DNA from: Desulfurococcaceae archaeon
GTDB taxonomy: Archaea > Thermoproteota > Thermoprotei_A > Sulfolobales > Desulfurococcaceae
Length of the DNA stretch: 64,000 bases
Direction: 5' to 3'
Assembly (NCBI GenBank): GCA_038845865.1
Contig: JAWBQJ010000001.1
Location: 496,001 to 560,000 of the forward strand
Made by a program: the position numbers and the translations under genes. Numbering within the stretch: the stretch's first letter is position 1; the number at the start of each line of letters is the position of its first letter. The notes below the pieces were generated by a model. The model searched no databases. It was not told the origin of the DNA and saw only the letters and a program-made list of their open reading frames with translations. Positions 28,296-36,481 of the stretch are shown piece by piece.

Positions 28296-28824
28296 CGGCA
28301 ACGCAGTACTTACTGGTATCTACGAACTCCTCGTCGCGTATTAAAACCCCCTCGTTCAGAGCCTCACAGACCTCCCACGGAAACACGATCCACTCGTTTG
28401 CGACGGCGTAGAAGTAATCCGGGGTATAGGTACTCCAAGGCTTCAAGTACAGGACGGCCGATTTCAGCGCCTTGGGTGCTTGAACGGCTAGTGTGTCTAT
28501 GACTAGCTGTATTGTTCTACCGCTGTCAACCACATCATCGACTACTAGTACGCTCCTACCCTGTATTCGGGGCAGGGCGAGGGACTTTATGAACGGTTTA
28601 TCCCCCCTAATGGCGACACCCCTATAGAACTTGGCTTCCACGAGGCCGATCTCGTCCACCCCTAGGAGATCCGAGAGCACCCTAGCCGGCACTAGCCCAC
28701 CCTTGGCTATTGCCACTATGACTTCCGGCTTATACTCTTTAGCAACGCGCTTGGCGAGCTCGTTAAGTGCTCCCCGTACAGCATTCCACGAGATGTACTT
28801 TACCTTCGCTGTCTCGCTGTCCAT
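28282..28824 (-). CDS. Purine-type phosphoribosyltransferase
   Basis: 180 aa type I PRTase. The PRPP-binding loop [13 protein letters not shown] is near residue 92 and an N-terminal [20 protein letters not shown] block precedes it; [24 protein letters not shown] resembles the C-terminal hood of Gpt/HGPRT-like COG2236 enzymes (IVFPWE is typical). It probably salvages hypoxanthine/guanine or xanthine; the exact base cannot be told. Divergent from pyrG, with a near-palindromic GGTTTAAAACC in the 53-bp spacer that could serve as TATA for both. Confidence 0.85.
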   Translation of the reverse strand: MDSETAKVKYISWNAVRGALNELAKRVAKEYKPEVIVAIAKGGLVPARVLSDLLGVDEIGLVEAKFYRGVAIRGDKPFIKSLALPRIQGRSVLVVDDVVDSGRTIQLVIDTLAVQAPKALKSAVLYLKPWSTYTPDYFYAVANEWIVFPWEVCEALNEGVLIRDEEFVDTSKYCVAASSD

Positions 28825-28877
28825 GTGTTAACCTATATGGTTCTGGGTTTAAAACCTCGCAAAGAGGTTAGTGTAAT

Positions 28878-30494
28878 GTGGGCACGTTGCCCAAGTACAT
28901 ATTCGTAACGGGAGGCGTTCTTTCAGGGCTAGGTAAGGGGACAATAGCGGCGTCGATAGGTTTCCTAGTCAAAAGCGCAGGGTTCAGCGTGACGGCCATT
29001 AAGATAGACCCCTATATAAACGTGGATGCCGGCACGATGAGCCCTTACGCGCACGGTGAAGTCTTCGTCACAGAAGACGGTGGGGAGACGGACATGGACA
29101 TTGGCCACTACGAGAGGTTCCTACATACTGATCTATCGAAAAAACACAACATCACGTCAGGTCAGATATACTACTCCGTAATATTGAAAGAGCGTAAAGG
29201 GGAGTATCTAGGTCAGTGTGTACAGATAATACCTCACGTTACAAACGAGATCAAGGAGAAGATCCGGGAGATCGGGAAGGAGGACGGTGCTGACATCGTA
29301 ATAGTCGAGATCGGGGGCACGGTGGGAGACATTGAAGGGCTGCCCTTCCAAGAGGCTGCTAGACAGATGAAGTTCGAAGAAGGAGAATCAGGTACATTCT
29401 ACGTGCACGTGGCATTAGCGCCTATTCTCCCCTCCGGCGAGCTTAAAACGAAGCCCATTCAGCACAGCGTTCAAGAGCTACGGAGAATAGGAATCCAGCC
29501 GGATGCTATAGTAGCGAGATCTCACAGAAACCTCGACCATGAAGCGAGGCAGAAAATAGCCCTTCATTGTAATGTTCCACTGAATGGTGTGTATAGTTGC
29601 CCCTATACCGAGACGCCTTATGAGGTACCGCTCATACTCCACGAACAGGGGTTCACCAAGTACTTGCTCGAAAAACTAAAACTACCTGTCAAAGAGCCTC
29701 AATTACGGGAATGGGTGGGCTTCGTTACCAACCTGAAAAACAGTAGCAAATGGGTAAAAATAGCAATGATCGGCAAGTACACGAAGATCAAGGACAGTTA
29801 CGTTAGCATAATTGAAGCGCTAAGACACGCGTCAGCTTGGAACAACGTTAAAGTAGACCTGGTGTGGCTTGAATCTACGGATATCGAGCAGAAGCAGGGA
29901 TTATTGAAAGAACTGGATGAAGTTAGCGGCGCAATTATATTACCCGGTTTCGGTAGGCGGGGGTCCGAGGGCAAGATAGCGGCGATAAAGCATTTACGTG
30001 AAAGCGGTAAGCCTGTTCTTGGAATATGCTTCGGCATGCAATTAATGGTCGTAGAGGCGGCCAGGAATCTCGCGGGGCTTAGTAGTGCTAACAGTACCGA
30101 GCTCGATCCCAACACGCCTCACCCCGTTGTAGATCTCTTACCTGAACAGGTGGGCATCACGGAAATAGGGGGTACCCTGAGACTAGGCGCTAAGAAGATA
30201 GTGATCGAGCTGGGAACGCTCGCATGGAGAATATACGGTAAACGCGAGGTGCTTGAAAGGCATAGGCACAGGTATGGCGTAAACTTAAAGTACGTAGACG
30301 TCCTCGAATCCTCGGGTATTAGGATATCAGGCTATAGCGAGGAAGGATACCCAGAGATAATAGAGCTCGAAGACCCGGGTAGATTTTACTTCGGGATACT
30401 AGCACACCCGGAATTTAAGAGTAGGCCGCTACAGCCGAGCCCCGTATTTATGAACTTTATAAAGTATGTAGTTGAAGCCGGAAAGGTTAACTAA
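28878..30494 (+). CDS. pyrG: CTP synthase
   Basis: 538 aa. Converts UTP to CTP with ATP and glutamine. Synthase domain: KYIFVTGGVLSGLGKGTIAAS, KIDPYINVDAGTMSPYAHGEVF, GGETDMDIGHYERF and VEIGGTVGDIEG. Glutaminase domain (from about residue 295): oxyanion GFGRRG, nucleophile GICFGMQ (Cys near 381) and C-terminal ILAHPEFKSRP carrying His and Glu of the triad. Start is GTG at 28878. Length and motifs are complete. Confidence 0.97.
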   Translation: MGTLPKYIFVTGGVLSGLGKGTIAASIGFLVKSAGFSVTAIKIDPYINVDAGTMSPYAHGEVFVTEDGGETDMDIGHYERFLHTDLSKKHNITSGQIYYSVILKERKGEYLGQCVQIIPHVTNEIKEKIREIGKEDGADIVIVEIGGTVGDIEGLPFQEAARQMKFEEGESGTFYVHVALAPILPSGELKTKPIQHSVQELRRIGIQPDAIVARSHRNLDHEARQKIALHCNVPLNGVYSCPYTETPYEVPLILHEQGFTKYLLEKLKLPVKEPQLREWVGFVTNLKNSSKWVKIAMIGKYTKIKDSYVSIIEALRHASAWNNVKVDLVWLESTDIEQKQGLLKELDEVSGAIILPGFGRRGSEGKIAAIKHLRESGKPVLGICFGMQLMVVEAARNLAGLSSANSTELDPNTPHPVVDLLPEQVGITEIGGTLRLGAKKIVIELGTLAWRIYGKREVLERHRHRYGVNLKYVDVLESSGIRISGYSEEGYPEIIELEDPGRFYFGILAHPEFKSRPLQPSPVFMNFIKYVVEAGKVN

Positions 30495-30545
30495 TTAGCG
30501 TAGCGATCTCGTCAAGTGGCGATCCAACGTAACGATTAACACCCA

Positions 30546-30563
30546 TTCACCATACTCGGTGAA
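30546..30563. promoter_or_regulatory. Inverted repeat upstream of the KaiC-associated regulator promoter
   Basis: TTCACC-ATACTC-GGTGAA is a perfect 6-bp inverted repeat with a 6-bp centre. It lies about 8-25 bp upstream of a TATA element (CATATTTAAGG, near 30569-30578) that would start transcription near 30600 for the regulator gene at 30612. Its placement just upstream of the TATA/BRE is where archaeal activators commonly bind; it could equally be an RNA hairpin at the end of pyrG. Confidence 0.4.
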
Positions 30564-30611
30564 CATGCATATTTAAGGCCATATAGATAGTTTATAGCAG
30601 GGTTGATCTGC

Positions 30612-31277
30612 ATGGAAGAAGAGATCGTGATAGACCTCACGAATGTGCCGCTCAAGCCTATAGGTAAAAAGGAGATTAGCCAGCTAGAAGCGGCGCTAAT
30701 GATAGGTACTCTCTACAGGCCGGAGGTCTTAGAATTAATTAAAGACCCTATAGAGAGGGCTACGTGGATAGATAGTCTAGCAATAGCAGCCGCTGCTTTT
30801 GCAAGATATAAAGCAGGTACGCCTATTCCGGAGATAGCCGAGGAGCTCGGTAGATCGGAGACCACTATAAGGAGCCACCTCGGCCAGAAAACCAAGGCTG
30901 GAAAGCTTGTAGCGGAGACTTACGAGAAGATCAGGAGGGGCGAACTAAAAATACCGCTTCCACTCATTGGGGCACCCAAGATCAGTACCGAGGAAGAACT
31001 CAGAGCTCTCAAAGGCGAAGTAGAGGCCCTAAAAGAACGTAACAGGGCTCTAGAGGAGGAGGTGGGAGAACTCAAGCGTGAAATAGAAAACTTGAGAGGC
31101 CAGCTCAGCGCGAAAGAGGCCGAAATAACCGATCTTAGACAAAGACTAGAGAATGCTGATAAAGAGAAAGAGCGTGTCTTAAAGAAGTGTAGTGAGGTAT
31201 TAGAGGGGGTTAAGAGGGTAAAGTCAATAATTTCCGAGGCCCTAAGCGTCGTGGAGGGGCTCACTACCTCTTACTAA
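30612..31277 (+). CDS. Putative regulator: KaiC-associated HTH domain plus coiled coil
   Basis: 221 aa from the ATG at 30612 (preceded by GGTTGAT); an in-frame TTG at 30603 is less likely. Residues about 20-100 contain IDSLAIAAAAFARYKAGTPIPEIAEELGRSETTIRSHL, an HTH (PEIAEELGRSETTIRSHL) within a domain that I recognise as the archaeal 'near-KaiC' regulatory domain (TIGR03879-like). Residues 125-205 form a long charged coiled coil (EELRALKGEVEALKERN and following heptads). The KaiC-like ATPase at 27555 is the likely functional partner. DNA binding and dimerisation through the coiled coil are inferred. An inverted repeat precedes its promoter. Confidence 0.75.
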   Translation: MEEEIVIDLTNVPLKPIGKKEISQLEAALMIGTLYRPEVLELIKDPIERATWIDSLAIAAAAFARYKAGTPIPEIAEELGRSETTIRSHLGQKTKAGKLVAETYEKIRRGELKIPLPLIGAPKISTEEELRALKGEVEALKERNRALEEEVGELKREIENLRGQLSAKEAEITDLRQRLENADKEKERVLKKCSEVLEGVKRVKSIISEALSVVEGLTTSY

Positions 31278-31989
31278 ACAGTTTCCTAAAGTTGCTGTAT
31301 ACGCGCTCCTCCACGTCGGTAACGCTTAGCTTTCTAATGTCAGCAAGGTACTTTACGGTGAGCTCGACGAGGCTGGGAGTCATTAGTAGCCCCCTATAGT
31401 TGTAAGGGGCGTCGCTCTCTGTTAACACGTTCTCGAGGCTGACCTCTTCAAGAATGTTTCTGTGCCTTTGCTGAATCTGCCACGCTGGGTTAGCCCCTAT
31501 GTAGTAGCCTACGCTTTCAATTTGGTGTAACAATTCTATGGAGCCTGTATACCAGTGGAAATAAGCTCTATCTACGCCTCTCTTATATATAAGCTCGAAC
31601 ACCTCAACCCAAGCATCGGCTGCATGTAAATTCAAAACGAGGTCGTACTCCCTCGCGTAGTCGACGAATAACTCGAAGAGTTTCAATTGCCTTTTAAATG
31701 TACCTGGTCTAAACTTCTTATCTAGACCTACTTCGCCAAGACACTTCACCTTGCTACTACCAACATGCCTATCCAGTAGGTTCACGACGTCCCTGATACC
31801 GTACTCGTGTGCTTGCCAGGGATGTAGCCCGATGCAGGGCTCTATGACAGCGTGCTGGGTTGACGCCCTTACCACTTCATCGCTTGACTGAGGATCGTCG
31901 GCAACGCAAACCAGCACCAGCCTGCCTCCACGTATGTACGTGTCAAGGTCTCGAAGCTCCGCGCAGTGAACGTGAGCGTCGACTAGCAG
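31264..31989 (-). CDS. TatD-family metal-dependent hydrolase, apparent CTG start
   Basis: 241 aa if started at a CTG (31989-31987). The first metal-binding motif DAHVHCAELRDL lies upstream of every ATG/GTG/TTG in this frame; the first canonical start (GTG, 31917) would delete it. The CTG is preceded by GGTGATC (32000-31994), a perfect ribosome binding site at normal distance, and by an in-frame TGA. Remaining TatD residues are present: GEVGLD, NLHAAD, FHWYTG and ESDAP. TatD enzymes are 3'-5' DNA exonucleases/DNases. The start overlaps the stop of the upstream Cys-rich gene, and the 3' end overlaps the convergent regulator by 14 bp. Confidence 0.85.
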   Translation of the reverse strand: MLVDAHVHCAELRDLDTYIRGGRLVLVCVADDPQSSDEVVRASTQHAVIEPCIGLHPWQAHEYGIRDVVNLLDRHVGSSKVKCLGEVGLDKKFRPGTFKRQLKLFELFVDYAREYDLVLNLHAADAWVEVFELIYKRGVDRAYFHWYTGSIELLHQIESVGYYIGANPAWQIQQRHRNILEEVSLENVLTESDAPYNYRGLLMTPSLVELTVKYLADIRKLSVTDVEERVYSNFRKLFSKR

Positions 31990-32507
31990 GCCAGATCACC
32001 CGGTCGCGGAGACAACTTACTCTTTAGCTCGAGAAGCCTCGCAAAGCACCGGTCTTCAGCGCCATCGTAGGGTATAACGTTCACCGGTAGGATACCCGGT
32101 GGCTCCACATCCAGCAAAATAAAGACTGGTACCTTGAGCGCGTTAGCGAGTTTTAGTAATTTGCGTTTACAAGGTGAACGGGAAACTACACTACATGCAT
32201 TGGGTGTTTTAGAAACGGCGTAAACGTAGTTACTACAGGGATCAAGGAAGACGCCGCTCAGCGTAATGCAATGGTTAATGCCCGGCGGTAAAAGCCACAG
32301 TACATGCTTCTCCAGCCCCCAAACATGCACCTGGAATTCTACGCCGGAGCATATGGTGGTCTCGTTAGCGGCGTGAACGAATAAGACGAACATCTTTTCC
32401 TCCAATCGCGCCTCGAGAACACCATTACACATTTTCAAATGATCGCGATTGGTGCACCTGATCGACCCGTTCTCCTTGGTGCATTGAATGATGTTCACAC
32501 TGCTCAC
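31983..32507 (-). CDS. Cysteine-containing hypothetical protein upstream of TatD
   Basis: 174 aa; not recognised. Ten cysteines are scattered (C9, CTNRDHLKMC, ICSG, HCIT, DPCSN, NACS, SPCKRK, DRCFA, LAC terminus), and the C-terminal third alternates strand and helix (LKVPVFILLDVEPPGILPVNVIPYDG). No clear membrane segment. Its last codons contain the ribosome binding site and start of tatD, so the two are translationally coupled. Transcription probably starts from the 150-bp spacer that also carries a C/D RNA candidate on the opposite strand. Confidence 0.55.
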   Translation of the reverse strand: MSSVNIIQCTKENGSIRCTNRDHLKMCNGVLEARLEEKMFVLFVHAANETTICSGVEFQVHVWGLEKHVLWLLPPGINHCITLSGVFLDPCSNYVYAVSKTPNACSVVSRSPCKRKLLKLANALKVPVFILLDVEPPGILPVNVIPYDGAEDRCFARLLELKSKLSPRPGDLAC

Positions 32508-32591
32508 CGGTTAAAGCGGCTACTTTCGGGCTAGTTTGTAAACTCCAAGATTTAAAGCGCAGTATACGGTAAAATTAGTTTGAGAGCACTA

Positions 32592-32653
32592 ATATGCCTG
32601 ATGATGTGTTTGCCGAAGTCGGAAACGTGAAGAGTCTCCCGAAAACTGAGGGA
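32592..32653 (+). ncRNA. Candidate box C/D guide RNA in the HAD-gene leader
   Basis: CTGATGA (32598-32604, box C; core TGATGA intact), then a weak D' (CCGA or CGGA), C' GTGAAGA (32627-32633, one mismatch), a 12-nt guide GTCTCCCGAAAA (32634-32645) and perfect box D CTGA (32646-32649). The box D+5 rule points at a C in a target reading TTTTCGGGAGAC. A TATA-like AGTATACGG/TAAAATTA region at about 32557-32572 is about 25 bp ahead of the expected start near 32590. The element ends 10 bp before the HAD start codon, so it could be processed from that transcript. Confidence 0.5.
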
Positions 32654-32659
32654 CCCTGA

Positions 32660-33331
32660 GTGACGAGGTTAGAACTTCTAGTACTAGACTACGATGAAAC
32701 CGCCGTAGAAAACACGGTAGACTTTTACGAGGCATACTGCGAGGCCTTAAAAATACATGGAAAAAAGTGCGTGAGCTTTGATAGGTTTATTGCATTGTTG
32801 AGTACAGACGAGCTTGGAGAGGAAATACCGGTGGGAGCAGATGAAGTGGGGTTTTGGAGGGTATTTAGGAGAGTGTACGGGTCCAGGCACTCCACACTAC
32901 GGCGCGGCTTAAGGGAACTTCTCATCGCGGTGAAAACACTCAATGTAAAAGTAGTGGTGATATCGGGTAGGGAGACTCCACCATACCACATTGAGTTTGA
33001 TTTGAGGAAGCACGGCATCTCCGAGTTCGTGGATGGAGTCTACACGCTTTACAACTTGCTGTTAGTTGGCGAAAGGGAAGAGTTCTTATTCGACAAGTCA
33101 CCGTTAATAAGGTATGCAAAGAGAAAGCACGGTATAAGTGGAGAGGTTATCTGCATTGGAGACTACGTAACAGACTACTATAGCTGTAGGAAAGCGGGCG
33201 GAGTCTTTGTTGGTATTGCCAGCGTATCGGAAAGAGGTGAAAGCCTTAAAAAAGCCGGCGTGGAGTTCCTAGTAAAAGACTTTTACGAGGCATTACTCTG
33301 CTTACACTACCTTGGACTACTAAGGGGTTAA
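32660..33331 (+). CDS. HAD-superfamily hydrolase
   Basis: 223 aa. Motif I is VLDYDETAVENT (Asp10 nucleophile, Asp12 acid/base), with a helical cap (about residues 20-90); motif II VVVISGRETPPY (Ser), motif III Lys in FDKSPLIRYAKRKHG, motif IV ICIGDYVTDYYSCRKAG. Probably a small-molecule phosphatase of the phosphoglycolate phosphatase type; substrate unknown. GTG start at 32660. The 70-nt leader matches a C/D guide RNA (see 32592). Tail overlaps the convergent winged-helix gene by 4 bp. Confidence 0.8.
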   Translation: MTRLELLVLDYDETAVENTVDFYEAYCEALKIHGKKCVSFDRFIALLSTDELGEEIPVGADEVGFWRVFRRVYGSRHSTLRRGLRELLIAVKTLNVKVVVISGRETPPYHIEFDLRKHGISEFVDGVYTLYNLLLVGEREEFLFDKSPLIRYAKRKHGISGEVICIGDYVTDYYSCRKAGGVFVGIASVSERGESLKKAGVEFLVKDFYEALLCLHYLGLLRG

Positions 33332-33621
33332 ACAGATGATGCAACATACTTGCCGTCGTTGTCTAAGTAAACCTCGCTCCGTTCGAGTAGGGTGTTAAGG
33401 GCTTTGCGTATCTTGTCCTCACTAGCTATGCCCGAGAGTATTTGGTGTATTTCCTTCAAGTTCATGGACCTGTAGCTTAGTAGCTCCTTCACTATTATGG
33501 TAAGCTCCTCGTCGTTTGGCGCTGTAACGAGGATCACCTCATCATCTTCATGCAGTATCCTAAGCCTAATTCTTCTGCTTAGTTCTTGTACTTGATTCTG
33601 GTCAAAGCTATTAGCCTTCAA
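33328..33621 (-). CDS. Small winged-helix-like protein
   Basis: 97 aa; not assigned to a family. The C-terminal half (ELLSYRSMNLKEIHQILSGI, then IRKALNTLLERSEVYLDNDGKYVA) has the helix-helix-helix-wing pattern of a winged HTH domain, with the wing DNDGKY. The N-terminal half is charged. A minus-strand TATA-like CCCTTAATAAC at about 33657-33667 fits its start. It could be a small transcription regulator of the adjacent radical SAM gene or an RNA-associated protein. Confidence 0.6.
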   Translation of the reverse strand: MKANSFDQNQVQELSRRIRLRILHEDDEVILVTAPNDEELTIIVKELLSYRSMNLKEIHQILSGIASEDKIRKALNTLLERSEVYLDNDGKYVASSV

Positions 33622-33703
33622 TTAAAGCACACCTTCATGCATGCTATCGCTACTGTTTGTTATTAAGGGTTACAGTAAGTTTTAAGCGTTTAGGGTAAGC
33701 AAG

Positions 33704-35005
33704 TTGGCCGTCCACCTGGTTTTCCTGTACGATAAGAACGTCAAGTACAGCGTAAACGCGGTCGTGGCGTCCATAGACCGTTTAGAAGGGATACGAGTCC
33801 ACCTAGCGAAGGGTATTGAAGACCTCGTGACGGTCTCGTCAACGGTCAGGTCAAGGGGATTTAAGTGCATCTCGGCCATTAGCCTACTCACTACAATGCT
33901 TGCTAGTAACGGCTTCTACGAGGTACTGAAAAGCACCGTTAACAAGCTAAAGAACATGGGCTGTATAACAGTGTGCGGAGGTCCTCACCCTTCTGGAGAT
34001 CCGCTGGGCACACTAAGTTTCTTCAACTTCGACTACGCATTCGTCGGGGAGGCCGAAGAGTCGTTCAAGGAATTCGTACTGGCTGTGAGGGACGGCCTGG
34101 ACCCGCGCAGTAGTAAAGGACTTGCATACCTCGAGAATGGGGGGAAATTTGTGTACACAGGCCGCCGAAAACCTATAAGCTTAGACGACCACGACCCGTT
34201 TCCCTACTGGCGAGGGATCTTCGGCCCGGTGGAGATCACCCGCGGATGCCCGTACGGCTGTTTCTATTGCCAGGTTTCATATATCCATGGCTTCCAGTAT
34301 AGACATCGAAGCGTCGACAAAATAGTGTTTTACGTCGAGGAGTACATGAAGAGAGGCGGTAGAGATGTACGCTTCCTATCGCCTGATAGCCTCGCCTACG
34401 GCGCTCGGAGTGCTACCAGGGAGGTTAATATTGGCTCTGTGGAAGAACTGCTCTCTAATGTCAGGAGTATCGTGGAAAAGCACGGTGGAAGGGTCTTTCT
34501 CGGAAGCTTTCCCAGCGAAGTGAGGCCTGAACACGTGACCAGCGAAGTGATGAGAGTATTAAAGAAATACATATCTAATAAAGCAATAATAGTCGGCGCC
34601 CAATCGGGTAGTCAACGCTTATTAAAAGCTATTAAGAGACAGCACTCAGTCGACGACGTGGTGAACGCAGTCAAAACTATAAGGGAATGGGGGTTCGTGC
34701 CCGTAGTAGACCTCATAGTGGGTTTTCCGGGTGAAAACCCAGAAGACATGGATTCGACGATAGAACTCGCCAAGAAAGTCGTAGAACTCGGTGGTAAAGT
34801 TCACTTACACCACTACATACCCTTACCGGGTTCGCCGCTGGGAACGCGGCCTCCTTCAACAGTACCACAGAGAGCCAAAAAAGAGCTATCCCGGATCGTA
34901 GGTATGGGTAAAGGCTACGGTAACTGGATTCAGCAGGAGAAGCTTGCATGGAGCATCGTAGAACTGCATAGGAGGGGGGTGATATTACCGAGCACGCGGT
35001 CCTAA
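33704..35005 (+). CDS. B12-binding domain/radical SAM protein (MJ1487-like)
   Basis: 433 aa. N-terminal cobalamin-binding-like domain (CITVCGGPHPSGDP, YAFVGEAEESF), then the radical SAM motif EITRGCPYGCFYCQVSYIHG with C182, C186 and C189 in CxxxCxxC spacing. Later FLSPDSLAYG, IVGAQSGSQRLLKAI and VDLIVGFPGENPEDM match the TIM-barrel strands of B12-radical SAM enzymes. It resembles the family described from Methanocaldococcus MJ1487; reaction unknown. TTG at 33704 lies about 25 bp from a TATA-like AGTTTTAAGCG (33675-33685), so it is probably leaderless. Compare with the other radical SAM protein at 15989. Confidence 0.85.
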   Translation: MAVHLVFLYDKNVKYSVNAVVASIDRLEGIRVHLAKGIEDLVTVSSTVRSRGFKCISAISLLTTMLASNGFYEVLKSTVNKLKNMGCITVCGGPHPSGDPLGTLSFFNFDYAFVGEAEESFKEFVLAVRDGLDPRSSKGLAYLENGGKFVYTGRRKPISLDDHDPFPYWRGIFGPVEITRGCPYGCFYCQVSYIHGFQYRHRSVDKIVFYVEEYMKRGGRDVRFLSPDSLAYGARSATREVNIGSVEELLSNVRSIVEKHGGRVFLGSFPSEVRPEHVTSEVMRVLKKYISNKAIIVGAQSGSQRLLKAIKRQHSVDDVVNAVKTIREWGFVPVVDLIVGFPGENPEDMDSTIELAKKVVELGGKVHLHHYIPLPGSPLGTRPPSTVPQRAKKELSRIVGMGKGYGNWIQQEKLAWSIVELHRRGVILPSTRS

Positions 35006-35058
35006 GCGCCCGGTTTCATCAACGGGCTCAGTATGGGGTTCGTGGTCATCCCGGTATG
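35000..35058 (-). ncRNA. Candidate box C/D guide RNA downstream of the TFE-beta gene
   Basis: Reading leftward: GGGATGA (35052-35046, box C with one mismatch), 14-nt spacer ending CGAACCCCATA, perfect CTGA (35031-35028, D'), 5 nt, TTGATGA (35022-35016, C' with intact TGATGA), 9-nt spacer AACCGGGCG, CTTA (35006-35003, imperfect D). The minus strand has GGAATATATGG at 35089-35079, a TATA box about 25 bp before the expected start near 35059. The 3' end runs into the stop codon of the convergent radical SAM gene. Box D is the weak point. Confidence 0.42.
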
Positions 35059-35092
35059 CATATCTCTAGCGAATCCCATATATTCCTTTCCT

Positions 35093-35527
35093 TTACCTGT
35101 TGGCTCGTTTTCTGTTTGATCTATGCGGCTCGCTACCGAGTAGTACAATATAGTTTGCTAGTAACTGGCAGAACAGGGGATCGTAAAAACCACCTTCATA
35201 GCACCTGAATATGTTCTGGCACGTTATACACGGTAAATCCGCTATTTGCGTGAAAAGTTCCTGTACACTTAAAATAGACTCGCCCAGCTCTTCGAGCACT
35301 TTAGTGACCTTGTCCCTGTCTACCTTGACGAGGTAAGTTCTCCTCTTGTGGTGTACTGCGGGCTCTCTCTGCACGAGCCCTATCTTTTCAAGTTTGTAAA
35401 GTGTCTTAGTGACGACTTTCAAGTCCATGTTCGTTAATTTGGGGAGGTCGTTTTGGTATACTGGCTGGCTTACTCTACACAGAAATTTTAAGATCGCGAG
35501 GTCGTGCTTACTCAGCGACTTTGACAT
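35093..35527 (-). CDS. TFE-beta (RPC34/RPC39-related) transcription factor subunit
   Basis: 144 aa. N-terminal winged helix (SKHDLAILKFLCRVSQPVYQNDLPKL, VVTKTLYKLEKIGLVQRE) and a C-terminal cluster C100-ITC103-C109-C120 (LPCITCQNIFRC, LFCQLL), the four-cysteine pattern that holds a [4Fe-4S] cluster in TFE-beta/hRPC39. TFE-beta pairs with TFE-alpha to stabilise the open promoter complex. It lies directly beside a TFB gene, although separated by about 80 bp and with its own start. The family is typical of Thermoproteota. Confidence 0.82.
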   Translation of the reverse strand: MSKSLSKHDLAILKFLCRVSQPVYQNDLPKLTNMDLKVVTKTLYKLEKIGLVQREPAVHHKRRTYLVKVDRDKVTKVLEELGESILSVQELFTQIADLPCITCQNIFRCYEGGFYDPLFCQLLANYIVLLGSEPHRSNRKRANR

Positions 35528-35608
35528 CGCGTAAACACCACACTAGTTAATGTTTCGGCTTAAAGGTATAATATACTTTAAATAGGGGCTACTCGGCACT
35601 TACGTGGA

Positions 35609-36481
35609 TCAGAGGAGAACTTCTATGTCAAGAGACCTTACCAGTACATCATAGGAATTTCTGACAGCTACGTCTGTCTGACCAATAACACTGCCCACCT
35701 CTAACTGGTTTCTCCTATGATTTGCCAAAATACCGGCCAAATACACGGCGGCTGCTGCAAGGCCTGCAGGGCTCTTACCGCTAATAGTGAGGCCCTCTTT
35801 CAGGTTGGCTAGAAGCTCGCTAGCTAGAGCGGCCACTTCCGACGGCATGCTAAGTTTCGTGACAATGTAGTTAACGTAGTACCTAGGCTCAAACGCCTCC
35901 GGCTGTATTTTTGCATCGCTGTAAACTTCCCTGATTTTCCTTATGCCTTCCCATAAATCGCTCTCCTCCGCGCCGACTTCTTTTACGAAGATTTTTGCAG
36001 GTCTTGGCAGGCCACATACTTTATACGCCATGTATAACGAGGCGATGACGATCTTCCTCAGTGTTTGTTCTTTGACATTCAGGTTCTTTATAACTTTCTG
36101 CAGGATCTCCCCTGCCGTTTCACTAACGGATTTCGGGGGTTTAACGCGCTTTACGAGGTCATTGAGCTCTTTCAGCGCCTTGACTACTTTTCTATTCTCC
36201 TTGTTAATTCTCGCATCGATGTTTCTCGCAACCCAGGTCCTACCCTGTTTGATATGGTACTTTATACTTCCCGAGATCTCCGTACTGCCCACTCCGTGGT
36301 CGTGTACGCGGTGTGTAAAGCTCCCACTATACCTGGGCACGTGACCGTCCTTGTCGAACGACTCATGGCCCTGGTAGAACGGTTTTTCATCAATTACTAG
36401 TCCGCAACTGGGACACACGTACGCTTGGAGCTCTGCGTCGAACAGTATGCTGGTGTTCTTGCAAACATGACACCTTATCAT
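35609..36481 (-). CDS. Second TFB paralogue with intact zinc ribbon
   Basis: 290 aa. The zinc ribbon is complete (C4HVC7 and C23PSC26, then GLVIDE), unlike the TFB at 10930. Next comes a linker with HDHGVGSTEISG and two cyclin repeats (QTLRKIVIASLYMAYKVCGLPRPA and SPAGLAAAAVYLAGILANHRRNQ, DVAVRNSYDVLVRSL). The canonical B-reader motif EWRAF is missing and replaced by ESFDKDGHVPRYSG, so promoter-opening properties may differ. Coupled to gar1 by a 4-bp overlap (ATGA). Paralogous TFBs can direct different gene sets. Confidence 0.88.
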   Translation of the reverse strand: MIRCHVCKNTSILFDAELQAYVCPSCGLVIDEKPFYQGHESFDKDGHVPRYSGSFTHRVHDHGVGSTEISGSIKYHIKQGRTWVARNIDARINKENRKVVKALKELNDLVKRVKPPKSVSETAGEILQKVIKNLNVKEQTLRKIVIASLYMAYKVCGLPRPAKIFVKEVGAEESDLWEGIRKIREVYSDAKIQPEAFEPRYYVNYIVTKLSMPSEVAALASELLANLKEGLTISGKSPAGLAAAAVYLAGILANHRRNQLEVGSVIGQTDVAVRNSYDVLVRSLDIEVLL

